Part shown: piece after piece, positions 8,951-18,429 of the stretch
How the letters are laid out: each line of letters begins with the position of its first letter
Position numbering within the stretch: position 1 is the stretch's first letter
IMG/VR virus record: IMGVR_UViG_3300046000_006760
Location: 1-39,995 of that record
DNA: 39,995 bases
Source: a virus
Strand: one strand, 5' to 3'
The notes under the pieces: generated by a model
What the model saw: only the letters and a program-made list of their open reading frames with translations
Databases searched by the model: none
What the model was told of the DNA's origin: nothing
Made by a program: the position numbers and the translations under genes

Positions 8951-9480
8951 CGATTAACATCGTTACGGAGATCCAGCGGGCACAGCTACTTCCGCGAGTT
9001 CACAACAGAATCATGCGGCAATTAAATCGCGAGAACATGGAACGCCATGTTGCGAATCGATTGCCAAAGCATTTTAAGATGGTCGCTTACTCTGAATACG
9101 GAGCCCGGCGACGATCGGCAAAGTGGGAGAAGACAAAGGCGAGACTGTACCGGACAAAGAACCTTCCGAACGTCGCCAGCGGAAAGATGAAGGAATCCAT
9201 CAGGACAAAGATCACGGCGACACCAGACGGAGCAAGGCTGCAGATCAGGGCGGCACTGGGGTCGAAACTACCGGCTGAGGAGTGGGCCGCAATGAGCCCG
9301 CAGCAGAAGGCCAGATGGACCCGACAAAACACACGCCGAATGGCATCGTGGCAGAAGCGAGAAATCGCGGTGATGTCGAAAGCGGAAATCGCTGAAGAAC
9401 GAAAACGACTGGCGATCGATTACAGGATCGCAGCACTGAACCCGGCCAATAGCCGCAAACGAAAACGAAGGACGAAATAA
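8947..9480 (+). CDS. Basic tail-completion-like protein
   Basis: A 177-residue strongly basic protein (many Arg and Lys, with K-R-K-R-R-T-K at the end). The central part has S-G-K-M-K-E-S-I-R, which recalls tail-completion proteins of the HK97 gp10 or phage-virion-morphogenesis type, where N-x-G-x-L-R-x-S occurs. Order between tail terminator and tube candidates agrees with that. The basic C-terminal half might bind DNA or a negatively charged surface. Low certainty on the exact role. Confidence 0.5.
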   Translation: MTINIVTEIQRAQLLPRVHNRIMRQLNRENMERHVANRLPKHFKMVAYSEYGARRRSAKWEKTKARLYRTKNLPNVASGKMKESIRTKITATPDGARLQIRAALGSKLPAEEWAAMSPQQKARWTRQNTRRMASWQKREIAVMSKAEIAEERKRLAIDYRIAALNPANSRKRKRRTK

Positions 9481-10379
9481 TGGCCAAATATTTTGTATGT
9501 GCGGATGCCTTGTTCGGTGCAACTAACATTCGGCAGGTGACGACCGCGAATCATTCGACCAATCAGGAACACCGCAAGGCCATGAACTCAGGCGGTGCGG
9601 CTGTCGTTCAGATCAGTGGCAAGTCGGGCGGGGAGATCTCGCAGATCGTCTCGGGCGATTTGGCCGCGTTGGTGGCATTAAACACGAGCACATTTTGCAG
9701 CGCTGGCCTGTCTCTTCTTGCCAGTACAATCACGATTCCTTTCAAGATTCGGTCTGCCGGTGCGTTGTTCGTGTCAGGATCAAACAATGTAAACCTCACC
9801 GGGGCGAATGCTCTGATCGTTCCAACGTCATTTGAAGCCAGCCAAGACGGTGACTTTGCTCTGGCGAATATGGACGTGCATTGGTTATCCGCTGACGGAC
9901 TCGTGAAGGGATGCGACGACACCGTTTCCGCAGCCATCGCGGCACAGTCATTCAATGCCGAATACACGCTCGGGCCATGCTACATCAACGGTACGGCAAT
10001 CGCGGGCGTTCAGTCCTTCCGGGTGACGCCAGGCATTGAAGTCGTAAAGCCGCCTTTGGGATCCGGCTCACTGTTTCCGCTGTTCGCATCGATCAAGGCA
10101 GCAGTTCCGACGATGCAGCTCACCGTAAACGACTTTGACGCAATCGCCGGAACTGTCGGCGACTTTACGGCGATGACTTCCGCCAACTTCTATATGAAGA
10201 AGCGGGCCGACTCTGGAACGTTCACCGCCAGTGCGACAGCCGAGCATATCCGATTCACGTTCGCTGCGGGACTTGCTGACACAGACAGCGTTTCCGTCAG
10301 CAACAACGACGATGGATCCGCGACGATCACGCTACACGGCAAAGTGCTAACTGCTGCAACTGCTGTTGCCCTGCCATAA
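9480..10379 (+). CDS. Putative major tail tube protein
   Basis: A 299-residue, beta-rich, weakly charged protein with Ser, Thr, Ala and Gly throughout, of a length common for siphovirus tube proteins with an added surface domain. It is followed, after one gene, by the tape measure gene, the normal order for a tube protein. The C-terminal part (from about residue 240: S-G-T-F-T-A-S-A-T-A, then S-V-S-N-N-D-D-G-S-A-T-I-T-L-H-G-K) could be a separate small beta domain displayed on the tail surface. The start overlaps the previous stop (TAATG). Confidence 0.6.
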   Translation: MAKYFVCADALFGATNIRQVTTANHSTNQEHRKAMNSGGAAVVQISGKSGGEISQIVSGDLAALVALNTSTFCSAGLSLLASTITIPFKIRSAGALFVSGSNNVNLTGANALIVPTSFEASQDGDFALANMDVHWLSADGLVKGCDDTVSAAIAAQSFNAEYTLGPCYINGTAIAGVQSFRVTPGIEVVKPPLGSGSLFPLFASIKAAVPTMQLTVNDFDAIAGTVGDFTAMTSANFYMKKRADSGTFTASATAEHIRFTFAAGLADTDSVSVSNNDDGSATITLHGKVLTAATAVALP

Positions 10380-10397
10380 TTTGCGAGAGGCTAACGA

Positions 10398-11066
10398 GTG
10401 CATTTCCTGACATTTATTCCGGACTGCTCACCACCCGAGATCGAGGACCGCGCAAAAGCTGCGGGGTTACTCGATTTGCTCGGCGGTCATAATGCCGTGC
10501 GGTGCATGAGCGGGCCGAATGAATTGGCCGGAATGATGATTGCTCACATGCACACAATCGGCTCTCGGCATGATTACTCGCCAACTGAGCAAGAGTGGGT
10601 TCCGTCAGTTCAGAAGATCGACGGGAAGCCGCTTTATTACGTGGGATTCTGGACGAAGGAAGAACCCAAGGAGGGCGAACTTCGCAGGAATTACACGCAG
10701 GCCGGTTCGCTGACTCAGTTCGGGGCCGCGAAGTGGAAGCTTCCGACACCTGACACCGTCGACGCTCGGGCAGTCTACGCTGATGACGGTTCGATGCGAT
10801 GGGAAACGATCCGCCAGTTCTCCTGGATGTGTGACGAAGCCAAATTGATCCGCGATGAGTATCTGCAATCGTTCGGCGTTCGTGACATGGTGTTCCGTGT
10901 TGAGCCATCAGTGCAGATCAACTGGTTGCTGAAGTTGCTGCGAGTCAATTACAGGCTTCTTCCTGAAGTCGCTGTGCGTCTCGACATGTGGACGGGCAAA
11001 GATCACATCATGGATACGTTCCTCTCGACGCTGGGGCTACAGAGAGGAGCATCTAGTGCCGGATGA
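10398..11066 (+). CDS. Hypothetical protein in tail-chaperone position
   Basis: A 222-residue protein starting at GTG with GAGAGG seven bases upstream. It lies between the tube and tape measure genes, where siphoviruses keep tail assembly chaperones (lambda G/GT). I see no obvious slippery sequence and its composition (many Trp, Asp, Met and Arg) is not typical of a chaperone, so this may be a different, phage-specific tail assembly protein. It overlaps the tape measure start by 11 bases. Confidence 0.55.
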   Translation: MHFLTFIPDCSPPEIEDRAKAAGLLDLLGGHNAVRCMSGPNELAGMMIAHMHTIGSRHDYSPTEQEWVPSVQKIDGKPLYYVGFWTKEEPKEGELRRNYTQAGSLTQFGAAKWKLPTPDTVDARAVYADDGSMRWETIRQFSWMCDEAKLIRDEYLQSFGVRDMVFRVEPSVQINWLLKLLRVNYRLLPEVAVRLDMWTGKDHIMDTFLSTLGLQRGASSAG

Positions 11067-13053
11067 AATCATAACCGTTGAATGGATCGCGACAGCCCAG
11101 AGTATGCTGGCGACGATTCAGAAGATTGACAGCAAGATCGAGCGTCAAGAAAAGTTGATGCAGAAGCTGACTGACACCTCAAAGAAAGGTGCTGACGCGG
11201 CGGCTGGCTCGTTTAATAAACTTGAAAGCGAGTTAAAGGACAATGAACTAGCGCTAAAAAAAATGTCAATGGGAACACAGGCGTTTGCGGATCAAAAGAA
11301 AAAGGTCGACGCTTTACGGGAATCTGTCATCGGGGCAAAGGGCGCTCTCGGTTCAATGACGGCGGAACAAGCCGGTGCAGCAAACATCGTCGATCAGTTT
11401 ACGTCAGCGATCGGCGGAACGGTGACTACGTTCCTCAGTATCGGGGCGATTGTTTCAAGCCTGAAAGCAGACCTTGAAAACCTTGCCCGCAAGCGAGAAA
11501 ACGAGCGACTAGCAGAAGTCGATTTTGGAACAGCACTGGCCGCCAGAACAATCAGCAATCTTCCGCAAAACGAACGCGCCGCTGTGAAGCCTTTAGCGTT
11601 AAACGTCGCGGACGAGATCGGAGCGAACCCCGGAGCAGTCGTGGAAGCGATCGGAGAATTGCGATCTGCTGGCGCTCAGGATCTGCTTGAGGCGGCGTCT
11701 TTCTTGAGAGAAGCGGCAAACGCCTTCCCGCAAGACCTAGCGGCAGCAAAAGGCATCGCCAGAGCAGCGTTAATCGAAGCCGGGGCGACTGGCAATCGAG
11801 ACGCAAAACAGGTGATCGGCGGAACCATCGCGGCGCAATCAGTCTCGCTTACAAAAAGTCCTGAAGAGTTTGCGAAGTCCTTCGGCTCAAATATCGCGGC
11901 GGGGGTCTCCGTCTACAAGCAAAAGCCGGAGCAGGCCCGTGAGGAAGCCGCAATCTTCAGTTTGCTGGAAACTCGCGGAGCAGAAGTGGCGGCTGATGCT
12001 CAGCGTTCGTTTTACAGTCAGATTGCGAAGTTTGTTCCAGAGAAATCCGCGACACTAAAGACCGGAGAAAAAACAGCGGTCGAGGCTGGAGCCATCAAGA
12101 GCTTTATGGACGCGGATTTTACAACGCGGCAAAAGATGCTTGAACAGGACGATAACCTGCGAAAGCAATTTATCGACAAGCTCCAGGAGACTGGCCGAAC
12201 TGCCATCATTCGACGTTTGCAGCCCACTAGCGAAGATCAAAAGATAATCGAGACGGCTCAGCAGGGCATCGGCTCAGACGCTCAAGGGGCTCAAATGCTT
12301 GCAGCTCAGCAGCAGCAGGCCGGAGTTGCAGCGGCGTTCGCAATCACTCAAGGACAGCGAGAAGCGCAGAAGCTGACTGCACAGATTAGGGCAGATCTCA
12401 AGGAAAAACTAACGGCGGAACTTGAGCAGACGCAAACCGCAATTGTAGAGCGAACTCGAGCTGGTGCTGGCGGTACTGCCCAAAGTAGCCTTGAGTCTTT
12501 CGGGGCATTCTTCGAACAGCTTATGAGCGGTGAATCACGGGGGCAGGTGTTGGAAAACACTGTTCAGTTTCAGGCGAACAACGAAGCGGATCCAAAGAAT
12601 CGAGAATTTGCGCAACAGCAGTTGCAGCGAATCACAGAATTGAAGGCACAAATGGTGCCTCTCGATGAGACGAACAAAACCGGAGTCGTCGAACTAAAAC
12701 GCATGGAAGACAATAGCGTCGCGGGGCGTGCTAGCCAGTTCGTGCAGGAAAAGGACGCGAACAAGGACGGCAAGATAGGACTGACCGAATTGAAAGACCT
12801 GCTCTCACACGGCATGGATCAGAAGAACTTAGACGCAATCCAAGGTATCCCCCGCGCGGATGGTCAAGAGTTCGTGACAGTCGCACAGATGCAAAAGGCG
12901 TTAATAGATTCCGGAGGGATATCGGAACTTATTCAACTCCAACGCGAAAACAATGAGATCCTGAAAGGGCAGGCACCGGCTAACAAGCAGGCAGCCCCGC
13001 CACAGAAACAACGGCCACAAGTTGCCCCACTACCAGCGGCCACAGCACCATGA
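11056..13053 (+). CDS. Tape measure protein with EF-hand
   Basis: A 665-residue, mainly helical protein, rich in Ala, Gln, Lys and Glu, that should fix tail length (about 100 nm). The N-terminal 110 residues are heptad-like coiled coil; residues 125-140 form a hydrophobic segment (T-V-T-T-F-L-S-I-G-A-I-V) of the type that may enter the host membrane; residues 240-560 are helical repeats. Residues 567-578 form a textbook calcium-binding EF-hand loop (D-A-N-K-D-G-K-I-G-L-T-E) with D1, N3, D5, G6, I8 and E12. The C-terminus is Pro- and Gln-rich. The start is GTG 11056 with GAGGAG seven bases upstream. No family match was tested. Confidence 0.85.
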   Translation: MPDEIITVEWIATAQSMLATIQKIDSKIERQEKLMQKLTDTSKKGADAAAGSFNKLESELKDNELALKKMSMGTQAFADQKKKVDALRESVIGAKGALGSMTAEQAGAANIVDQFTSAIGGTVTTFLSIGAIVSSLKADLENLARKRENERLAEVDFGTALAARTISNLPQNERAAVKPLALNVADEIGANPGAVVEAIGELRSAGAQDLLEAASFLREAANAFPQDLAAAKGIARAALIEAGATGNRDAKQVIGGTIAAQSVSLTKSPEEFAKSFGSNIAAGVSVYKQKPEQAREEAAIFSLLETRGAEVAADAQRSFYSQIAKFVPEKSATLKTGEKTAVEAGAIKSFMDADFTTRQKMLEQDDNLRKQFIDKLQETGRTAIIRRLQPTSEDQKIIETAQQGIGSDAQGAQMLAAQQQQAGVAAAFAITQGQREAQKLTAQIRADLKEKLTAELEQTQTAIVERTRAGAGGTAQSSLESFGAFFEQLMSGESRGQVLENTVQFQANNEADPKNREFAQQQLQRITELKAQMVPLDETNKTGVVELKRMEDNSVAGRASQFVQEKDANKDGKIGLTELKDLLSHGMDQKNLDAIQGIPRADGQEFVTVAQMQKALIDSGGISELIQLQRENNEILKGQAPANKQAAPPQKQRPQVAPLPAATAP

Positions 13054-13433
13054 CAATCACGCTTGGAGACATCGACACAGGCACACATCCGCACGGCAGC
13101 ATTAAGGCCGGGCCGTACGATTACGCGCGGGTAACGCAGCGGTGGTTCGGTGTGAACGGCGAATACACTATGGCAGGAGGAATCAGCGGCCGTGAGCTTT
13201 CTTGCTGGCTGCTTCTTACCGGGTACGCCAGCCATGCAGAGTTACACGCGGGACTGGCAAATCTCAATGGGCTTGCCAACACATCAGGGACGATGGACGT
13301 TGACGGTCTTGAATTTCTCAATGTGATTTTCAACGGATTCGAGCCTGAAGAAGATCCTTGGTACGACGGTTCAGGCGTAAACGGCTGGCAGGTTAAAGGC
13401 ATGATGAAATTTAGACAGGCGGTAAGCACATGA
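13050..13433 (+). CDS. Small tail protein
   Basis: A 127-residue soluble protein, acidic and rich in Gly and aromatic residues, with G-F-E-P-E-E-D-P-W-Y-D near the C-terminus. Located directly after the tape measure gene, where distal tail or minor tail proteins are usual. ATGA overlaps join it to both neighbours, so it is part of the tail operon. No family recognised. Confidence 0.6.
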   Translation: MTITLGDIDTGTHPHGSIKAGPYDYARVTQRWFGVNGEYTMAGGISGRELSCWLLLTGYASHAELHAGLANLNGLANTSGTMDVDGLEFLNVIFNGFEPEEDPWYDGSGVNGWQVKGMMKFRQAVST

Positions 13434-13612
13434 ACCAAGACGACGAAATCACGATTGAAGAATCGCCGGAGCCAAAGACGGAAAAGCCTGTCGACGTTGA
13501 TGCGACATGGGACGGCAAAGGCTCCTTAGACGAACACCGGCAGAAAGAATTTGCAAAGATCGAACAGCCGGGATTCGGCGAATCAGGAAAGGTGAAATCA
13601 GATGGCGAATGA
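13430..13612 (+). CDS. Small acidic protein
   Basis: A 60-residue, highly charged, apparently disordered protein (Asp, Glu, Lys, Pro). It overlaps the previous gene by ATGA and the next by 11 bases, so translation is probably coupled. An assembly helper is possible; nothing in the sequence shows it. Confidence 0.5.
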   Translation: MNQDDEITIEESPEPKTEKPVDVDATWDGKGSLDEHRQKEFAKIEQPGFGESGKVKSDGE

Positions 13613-13958
13613 AGTAACAAGCAACCTGAGACTGCAGTTGGCTTCAGGTGTTGTGAAGAACGATTTTAACCCCGGCCGAATACAGGTGACTTACACGCCG
13701 CTGGTGATCTACCACAAACGGCACTTGATCACCACGGGCGAGGTCACAATCACCCACGGCGTCACGAATCCACGGTTCTGCATTCTGTACAACCACGATG
13801 CGGTAAACTACGTGGAAGCCGGAACGACGACGACAGACTATCCGATTTACCTACGAGGTGCCTCGGTTGCTACGCAATTTGAAATTGGCCCCGGAAAGTC
13901 TTCTCTTTATCTGAAGGCAAACACGGCAAGTTGCTACGTCGATGTGATCGTGTACTAA
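13602..13958 (+). CDS. Small beta-rich tail protein
   Basis: A 118-residue protein made mainly of short beta strands with Thr- and Tyr-rich turns, resembling minor virion surface proteins. ATG 13602 has AAAGGTGA upstream. It sits between small tail genes and the hub gene. No recognised family. Confidence 0.6.
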   Translation: MANEVTSNLRLQLASGVVKNDFNPGRIQVTYTPLVIYHKRHLITTGEVTITHGVTNPRFCILYNHDAVNYVEAGTTTTDYPIYLRGASVATQFEIGPGKSSLYLKANTASCYVDVIVY

Positions 13959-13969
13959 GGCGGGACTAA

Positions 13970-15850
13970 ATGGGCACAGATGTCATTAATACAGAGGATT
14001 TGCTGTTCTGCTCCTATGCAGAAATGACAGTGCTTCTCGGGCCAGAAACCGGCGCGGCACCTGGTGCTGGCGAGGTCTTCGACAACGTCTACTGCTCAAT
14101 CGCTGTTCAGTCCGCAGGCAGTCGCATCGACTATGCGGAGCTGACGTGGGCACTCAGTGAATCTCTGCAGAACCGAGAACAGCCAGCGGCTTTTGCCAGG
14201 ATGGTTCAGGTGGAATTGCCGGACGCTGACGATACAAGGCTGCATCTCGGCGACTACATCAGCGAGGGCTTTCGGATTGATCAAGAGGGCGAAAGCCTGA
14301 CAGCCACGAGTCAGTTGCGACCGTATCACTTCGGCGTTCCGGTCACTGGCTATCTGGTTTGGGACGCAATCGACAGTGCTGAGCGAAACATTGCGGACCA
14401 TATTGTTTTCAATCCGACTGTTGATGAAAAGACACTGGGCAATCGCTCAGACAAGTATCGGACGGGGACGGGGTTCACTGGGCGGCTCTGGACGCATCCG
14501 GAACTGGCGGATTCTTTGGTTGGTGAAACGTACCAGGGGCAAACGCGAAGCGAATGGACGTTGTACGAATGTGTTCAGTCTTTGTGCGAACTACTGAATC
14601 CAGATCAGGAATTTATCGCTCGCCCGGTTACGGTGGATCTTGATGTCCTGACCGGCGCACCACCAATCAAGAATGTGTCGATCGAACTGGGCACCTATCT
14701 TCCGCAGGCACTCGACAAGATCTTGATTCCGCTTGGCTATAATCATTGGATTGATTACACGCAGCCAAAACCGCAAATCGTTTTCTTTAAGATCGGAGAG
14801 GGCGTTGAAAAGGAACTCAAGTATCCTGCGGTCAACGCGACTCTGGATCTTGCTGAAGCAAACACGAATCAGATCGTGGTCAATAACTCCATCGGGGACA
14901 GCTTCAATCAAGTCATTGTTTACGGAGATTTTGAAGAGGCTGAAGTCACCATGCCTCTTTACGCTGGTTGGCCATCTGCGAATGACACGATTGCATCGGC
15001 CGACCTTGCCAAGAAGGACGGGACAGAATACGCCTCGAACGAGTCAGCCTGGCGGTTGTTTATTGCCAACGAAGCTGGCGACATAGACCCGACAACATCA
15101 CGACTCGGCAGAACTCCCACCGTTCCGGATCTCGGCGGGGTATTCACAATCGCGACGCCACACCGGCGAACAATTGGCGAGCCGCTAACGTACCAGGTAA
15201 ATGACAGCGACACGAGCCAGAAGAAGCAGCGGCGGCCGGTGAAGGTAGAGTATTCGACCGACTCCGGGACAACTTGGAAGCCAGAGGAACCAGACTGGAC
15301 GATCAAGCTTTGCCCGGATCAAATCGGAGTGTACTTCGACGGCAATGATGTTCCTCTGGAAATCTATGACGCTGGCAGTGCTTTCAGGTTGCGAATCACA
15401 GGGACTGTCAAAGGCGATTACAGAGTTCGCGGATATGCTGCGAAGCAATCGTGGGCCGTCAACGCTCGCACGGTCGAGCAAGTTCTTTTCATGCCTGAAA
15501 AGTTTCAGCGACGATTCCGCCAATCAACAGGAACGTTTGCCTCTGTACTCACCGGGACCGCAGACACGAAAGACGATTCGACGGAGGCGGAGGACTACGC
15601 AGAAAAAGTGCGAGACCAGAATCATTACGCCGATGTCGATTGCGAGTTCCGATTGCCGGGTTGGCACATTGAATACAAGATCGGGGATCTAATCACCAAA
15701 GTGGCGGGGCGTGAAATCAGTTGCGACGGTGCGCCAGATACGGCACCAGTCAGGCGGTACGTTCAAGTGGTTGAGCGTCGGTTCGAGATGTCTCGAACTG
15801 GTGGACCATCAACCGTGCTGATAGTCGATCGAGGAGTTGCACCGATATGA
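13970..15850 (+). CDS. Putative tail hub / distal tail protein
   Basis: A 626-residue protein in the position of the hub (gp27/gpJ-like) of siphovirus tails, after tape measure and small distal tail proteins. It has beta-rich N-terminal sequence, an internal region with L-G-T-Y-L-P-Q-A-L-D-K-I-L-I-P-L-G (hub-like helix), a long domain around residues 300-350 (N-Q-I-V-V-N-N-S-I-G-D-S-F-N-Q-V-I-V-Y-G-D-F-E as separate strands) and a C-terminal receptor-facing part. The I-V-V-N-N...V-I-V-Y-G-D pattern is often seen in hub proteins, where a domain is closed by such strands. ATGA links it to the next gene. Confidence 0.65.
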   Translation: MGTDVINTEDLLFCSYAEMTVLLGPETGAAPGAGEVFDNVYCSIAVQSAGSRIDYAELTWALSESLQNREQPAAFARMVQVELPDADDTRLHLGDYISEGFRIDQEGESLTATSQLRPYHFGVPVTGYLVWDAIDSAERNIADHIVFNPTVDEKTLGNRSDKYRTGTGFTGRLWTHPELADSLVGETYQGQTRSEWTLYECVQSLCELLNPDQEFIARPVTVDLDVLTGAPPIKNVSIELGTYLPQALDKILIPLGYNHWIDYTQPKPQIVFFKIGEGVEKELKYPAVNATLDLAEANTNQIVVNNSIGDSFNQVIVYGDFEEAEVTMPLYAGWPSANDTIASADLAKKDGTEYASNESAWRLFIANEAGDIDPTTSRLGRTPTVPDLGGVFTIATPHRRTIGEPLTYQVNDSDTSQKKQRRPVKVEYSTDSGTTWKPEEPDWTIKLCPDQIGVYFDGNDVPLEIYDAGSAFRLRITGTVKGDYRVRGYAAKQSWAVNARTVEQVLFMPEKFQRRFRQSTGTFASVLTGTADTKDDSTEAEDYAEKVRDQNHYADVDCEFRLPGWHIEYKIGDLITKVAGREISCDGAPDTAPVRRYVQVVERRFEMSRTGGPSTVLIVDRGVAPI

Positions 15851-18342
15851 CTCGGCGTGAGTTTCGCATCATTGCAGGGCAAGGCACCGGCAGCCCGGAA
15901 CGACAAGCGACATCACGCAGGCACGCAACGCGGCGAGAGTTCAAAACAATTCATTGCGGTATGTTTGCAACGTCGCCGGACAGTGCATTTCCAATCAATC
16001 TGAGGGCATTTTCTGCCGCAAGTGGCTCAATGCTTTGGGAAGTTCGCAACTTCGCAGCCATCGCTCGCAGTCCAAACAACACGCTTTGGGGATGGTCCGT
16101 TCGAAAGGTGACCCCAAGCGGCTATTCTCGCCGGGTAATTTCTCAGGTGGTTGTGACATCGGTTGGAACGCAGCCGGGCGGCTCAACCTGGATAGCGAAA
16201 ACAAATCCAGCTGGATGGTCCACTGGTGTCAGAACGGTCGCAGTCGATCTGGCAAAAGTTACCCCGGCTGGCACAAAAAGCATACTCGTAACCGATTGGC
16301 TGATTTACACAGATACAGCATCAGCAACAGCTGGAGACCTGTTTTCTGATAAGCCGATTCCCACGGAAGGCTATGCGCCAACGCCAGCACTCTACAAGGC
16401 AAACAATGACGGGAGAGTGATTCAGTATTCTGCTGCCTCCGTTAGCTTGCCCGCCTTTCCGGAGCCGTCAAGCTCGTCAGCAGACATTGTTATTCAGGAT
16501 GGTCCGATCACTGCCAGCACGCTCAGCTTTACAATTCGGGCTCAGCCTTTATTTAAGCACGCCAGCGCTGGTGCCAATGCTCCGAAATGGAAATTTAAGC
16601 GGGCAGGAACGACGATAGATTTTCCATTGTACGGAACGACATCGGAAGTCATTACTGCTTTAGAGGCTCTGCCGGGCGTTGCGTCTGTTGCTGCGACTGG
16701 AGGCCCGTGTTGCTCTGTCAACATGCACATCACGGTCACATGGGATGATCCGAGTTATACCTTTTCTGATGCGTGGGTGACGTACGCAAACGCACAGGCG
16801 TCGAATCGAATGGTATGGAACTGGACCAATGGCGGCCCGTCGATGTTTTTGGTGCAAGGCGTGGAGTCTTTCACGTCGGACGGCACTGGGCTGCTTTCAA
16901 GCGTTGGGACGGATGGCCTGTTTCGTCGCAGGGCATGGGCGGCATCGTCAACGCATCCGTGGGACGATCAGAACGGAGCAAACGTTTGGGAAAAAACACC
17001 ATTCAAAATTGGAGCAGATTCTCTTTCGCAAACAAACGAAAGAACGAAAGTCGGTGCGGGCACAACATGGGCCGCTGTGCCTCGTTCGTTTACTTTGGCG
17101 GACGTGCGTGGGGGCTCTATCCTTCTGCATCAGACGCGAGGGCGAGTGCCTGTCGTCGAGCCATCTGCAAACGCAATGACGACGCACGCGACTGTCGACG
17201 AAACAACCGGAGACACTGACAGCCTGCATGATGCACACATTAATGAACCTGCCACTTCCCGGCTGACCGAAAGCGGGTATCTGACTTGCTGGGGCGCACA
17301 TTATGCCTATGCGTATCAGGCTGGCGACGAGGGTGTGGCCCCACCTCCCGGAAACTCATTTGATACCTCGCTAGGTTCATTTAAGCGATGCCACAGCGGA
17401 CGGCAATTCGCAACGGGAACGGGAGATTTGTTCGAGCCGTTTGCATTGCATGAAGCGCCCGAAAATACTTTAAATCATGCCGCTACTGATGCGAACTATT
17501 ACCTGACCGGTCTTGCTGACGACGGCCCTAATTTCGATTGGGATTTTGAAACCTATGGTGAGTTAAGCGCAAACGAATATCGATCCGCTGGCCGGTATGT
17601 TGCGTGCCGGTGGACAGCGTTCGCGGCTGGAACTCCGGACCCTGTATTGCCAGCACATCGGCGGGAATCATGGTTAACGTTCGCGGCACTGGAGTGGCCC
17701 GCAGCCCCGCCTGATTTAGAATGGCGTTTCGTGCATCATCTCGGCGGAACCAATCACAAGACCACAGCATGGTTTGCAATTGATGCCACAGAAGCAGAAG
17801 TAGAGACCGAACTTCAGGCGTGGTACGGAGAACCATTGACCGGATACCCGACAATCACAATTTCCGGCACGGTAGAAATCCATGACTTTCAGACTCAACC
17901 GTTTTGGCAATACATGCCGCTGGCTCATATTGAAATTTGGACTGACGCAACCGGCGCAGTCTTTGCGCCTCGCGGTCGAGTGCTCGGGCTCGAAGTTCGA
18001 AATGGAACGGCCTTCGGTCGCAAGGCACTTGTCACGATGAATCGAACAACAGGTGCCATCAAATGGCAAAAGGACGTCGGTTTGGCTGACCCTGACTATA
18101 CGGCAGGAACCACGGTCTCTGGAAACATCGCGTTCGCTGATTCTGATCAGGTTGTTGTGGCGACACTCTGCAGGCCAGTTCTTCAGGATGACGTTGATCT
18201 GGGTGAATGCCTTTGGGAATGGAACGGCACTGCGTGGGCATTGATTACAGATGGCTGCAGTGAGATTTCAGAGGCTGTTGCACCAGTGGCCGCTGGTACA
18301 ACTATTGGTGAACAGCAGGCAGGAACGTGTGAGTTAATTTAA
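15847..18342 (+). CDS. Large tail tip / receptor-binding candidate
   Basis: An 831-residue protein, the last of the tail operon before a terminator. It starts with two copies of a T-R-R-E-F unit (residues 2-6 and 28-32), then has many beta-rich segments with W-D-D, W-T-N-G-G and similar aromatic turns, and few Lys. Size, Trp-rich surface patterns and location favour a tail-tip or host recognition protein. ATGA overlaps the hub stop. I recognise no catalytic motif, so depolymerase activity is not claimed. Confidence 0.65.
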   Translation: MTRREFRIIAGQGTGSPERQATSRRHATRREFKTIHCGMFATSPDSAFPINLRAFSAASGSMLWEVRNFAAIARSPNNTLWGWSVRKVTPSGYSRRVISQVVVTSVGTQPGGSTWIAKTNPAGWSTGVRTVAVDLAKVTPAGTKSILVTDWLIYTDTASATAGDLFSDKPIPTEGYAPTPALYKANNDGRVIQYSAASVSLPAFPEPSSSSADIVIQDGPITASTLSFTIRAQPLFKHASAGANAPKWKFKRAGTTIDFPLYGTTSEVITALEALPGVASVAATGGPCCSVNMHITVTWDDPSYTFSDAWVTYANAQASNRMVWNWTNGGPSMFLVQGVESFTSDGTGLLSSVGTDGLFRRRAWAASSTHPWDDQNGANVWEKTPFKIGADSLSQTNERTKVGAGTTWAAVPRSFTLADVRGGSILLHQTRGRVPVVEPSANAMTTHATVDETTGDTDSLHDAHINEPATSRLTESGYLTCWGAHYAYAYQAGDEGVAPPPGNSFDTSLGSFKRCHSGRQFATGTGDLFEPFALHEAPENTLNHAATDANYYLTGLADDGPNFDWDFETYGELSANEYRSAGRYVACRWTAFAAGTPDPVLPAHRRESWLTFAALEWPAAPPDLEWRFVHHLGGTNHKTTAWFAIDATEAEVETELQAWYGEPLTGYPTITISGTVEIHDFQTQPFWQYMPLAHIEIWTDATGAVFAPRGRVLGLEVRNGTAFGRKALVTMNRTTGAIKWQKDVGLADPDYTAGTTVSGNIAFADSDQVVVATLCRPVLQDDVDLGECLWEWNGTAWALITDGCSEISEAVAPVAAGTTIGEQQAGTCELI

Positions 18343-18400
18343 CGGAAGCAAGACCGTCATAGTCTGCGACCGGCAGGCAGGCAAAACCACAGCACTGGGA

Positions 18401-18429
18401 GAGCCAGAGTGTTCAGATCACTCTGGCTC
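18401..18429 (+). terminator. Bidirectional terminator between convergent genes
   Basis: GAGCCAGAGTG (18401-18411) and CACTCTGGCTC (18419-18429) form a perfect 11-bp stem with a seven-base loop. It separates the rightward tail operon (ending 18342) from the leftward block whose last stop codon lies in the dyad. It is therefore well placed to stop transcription from both sides, though no long T-run is present. Confidence 0.7.
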
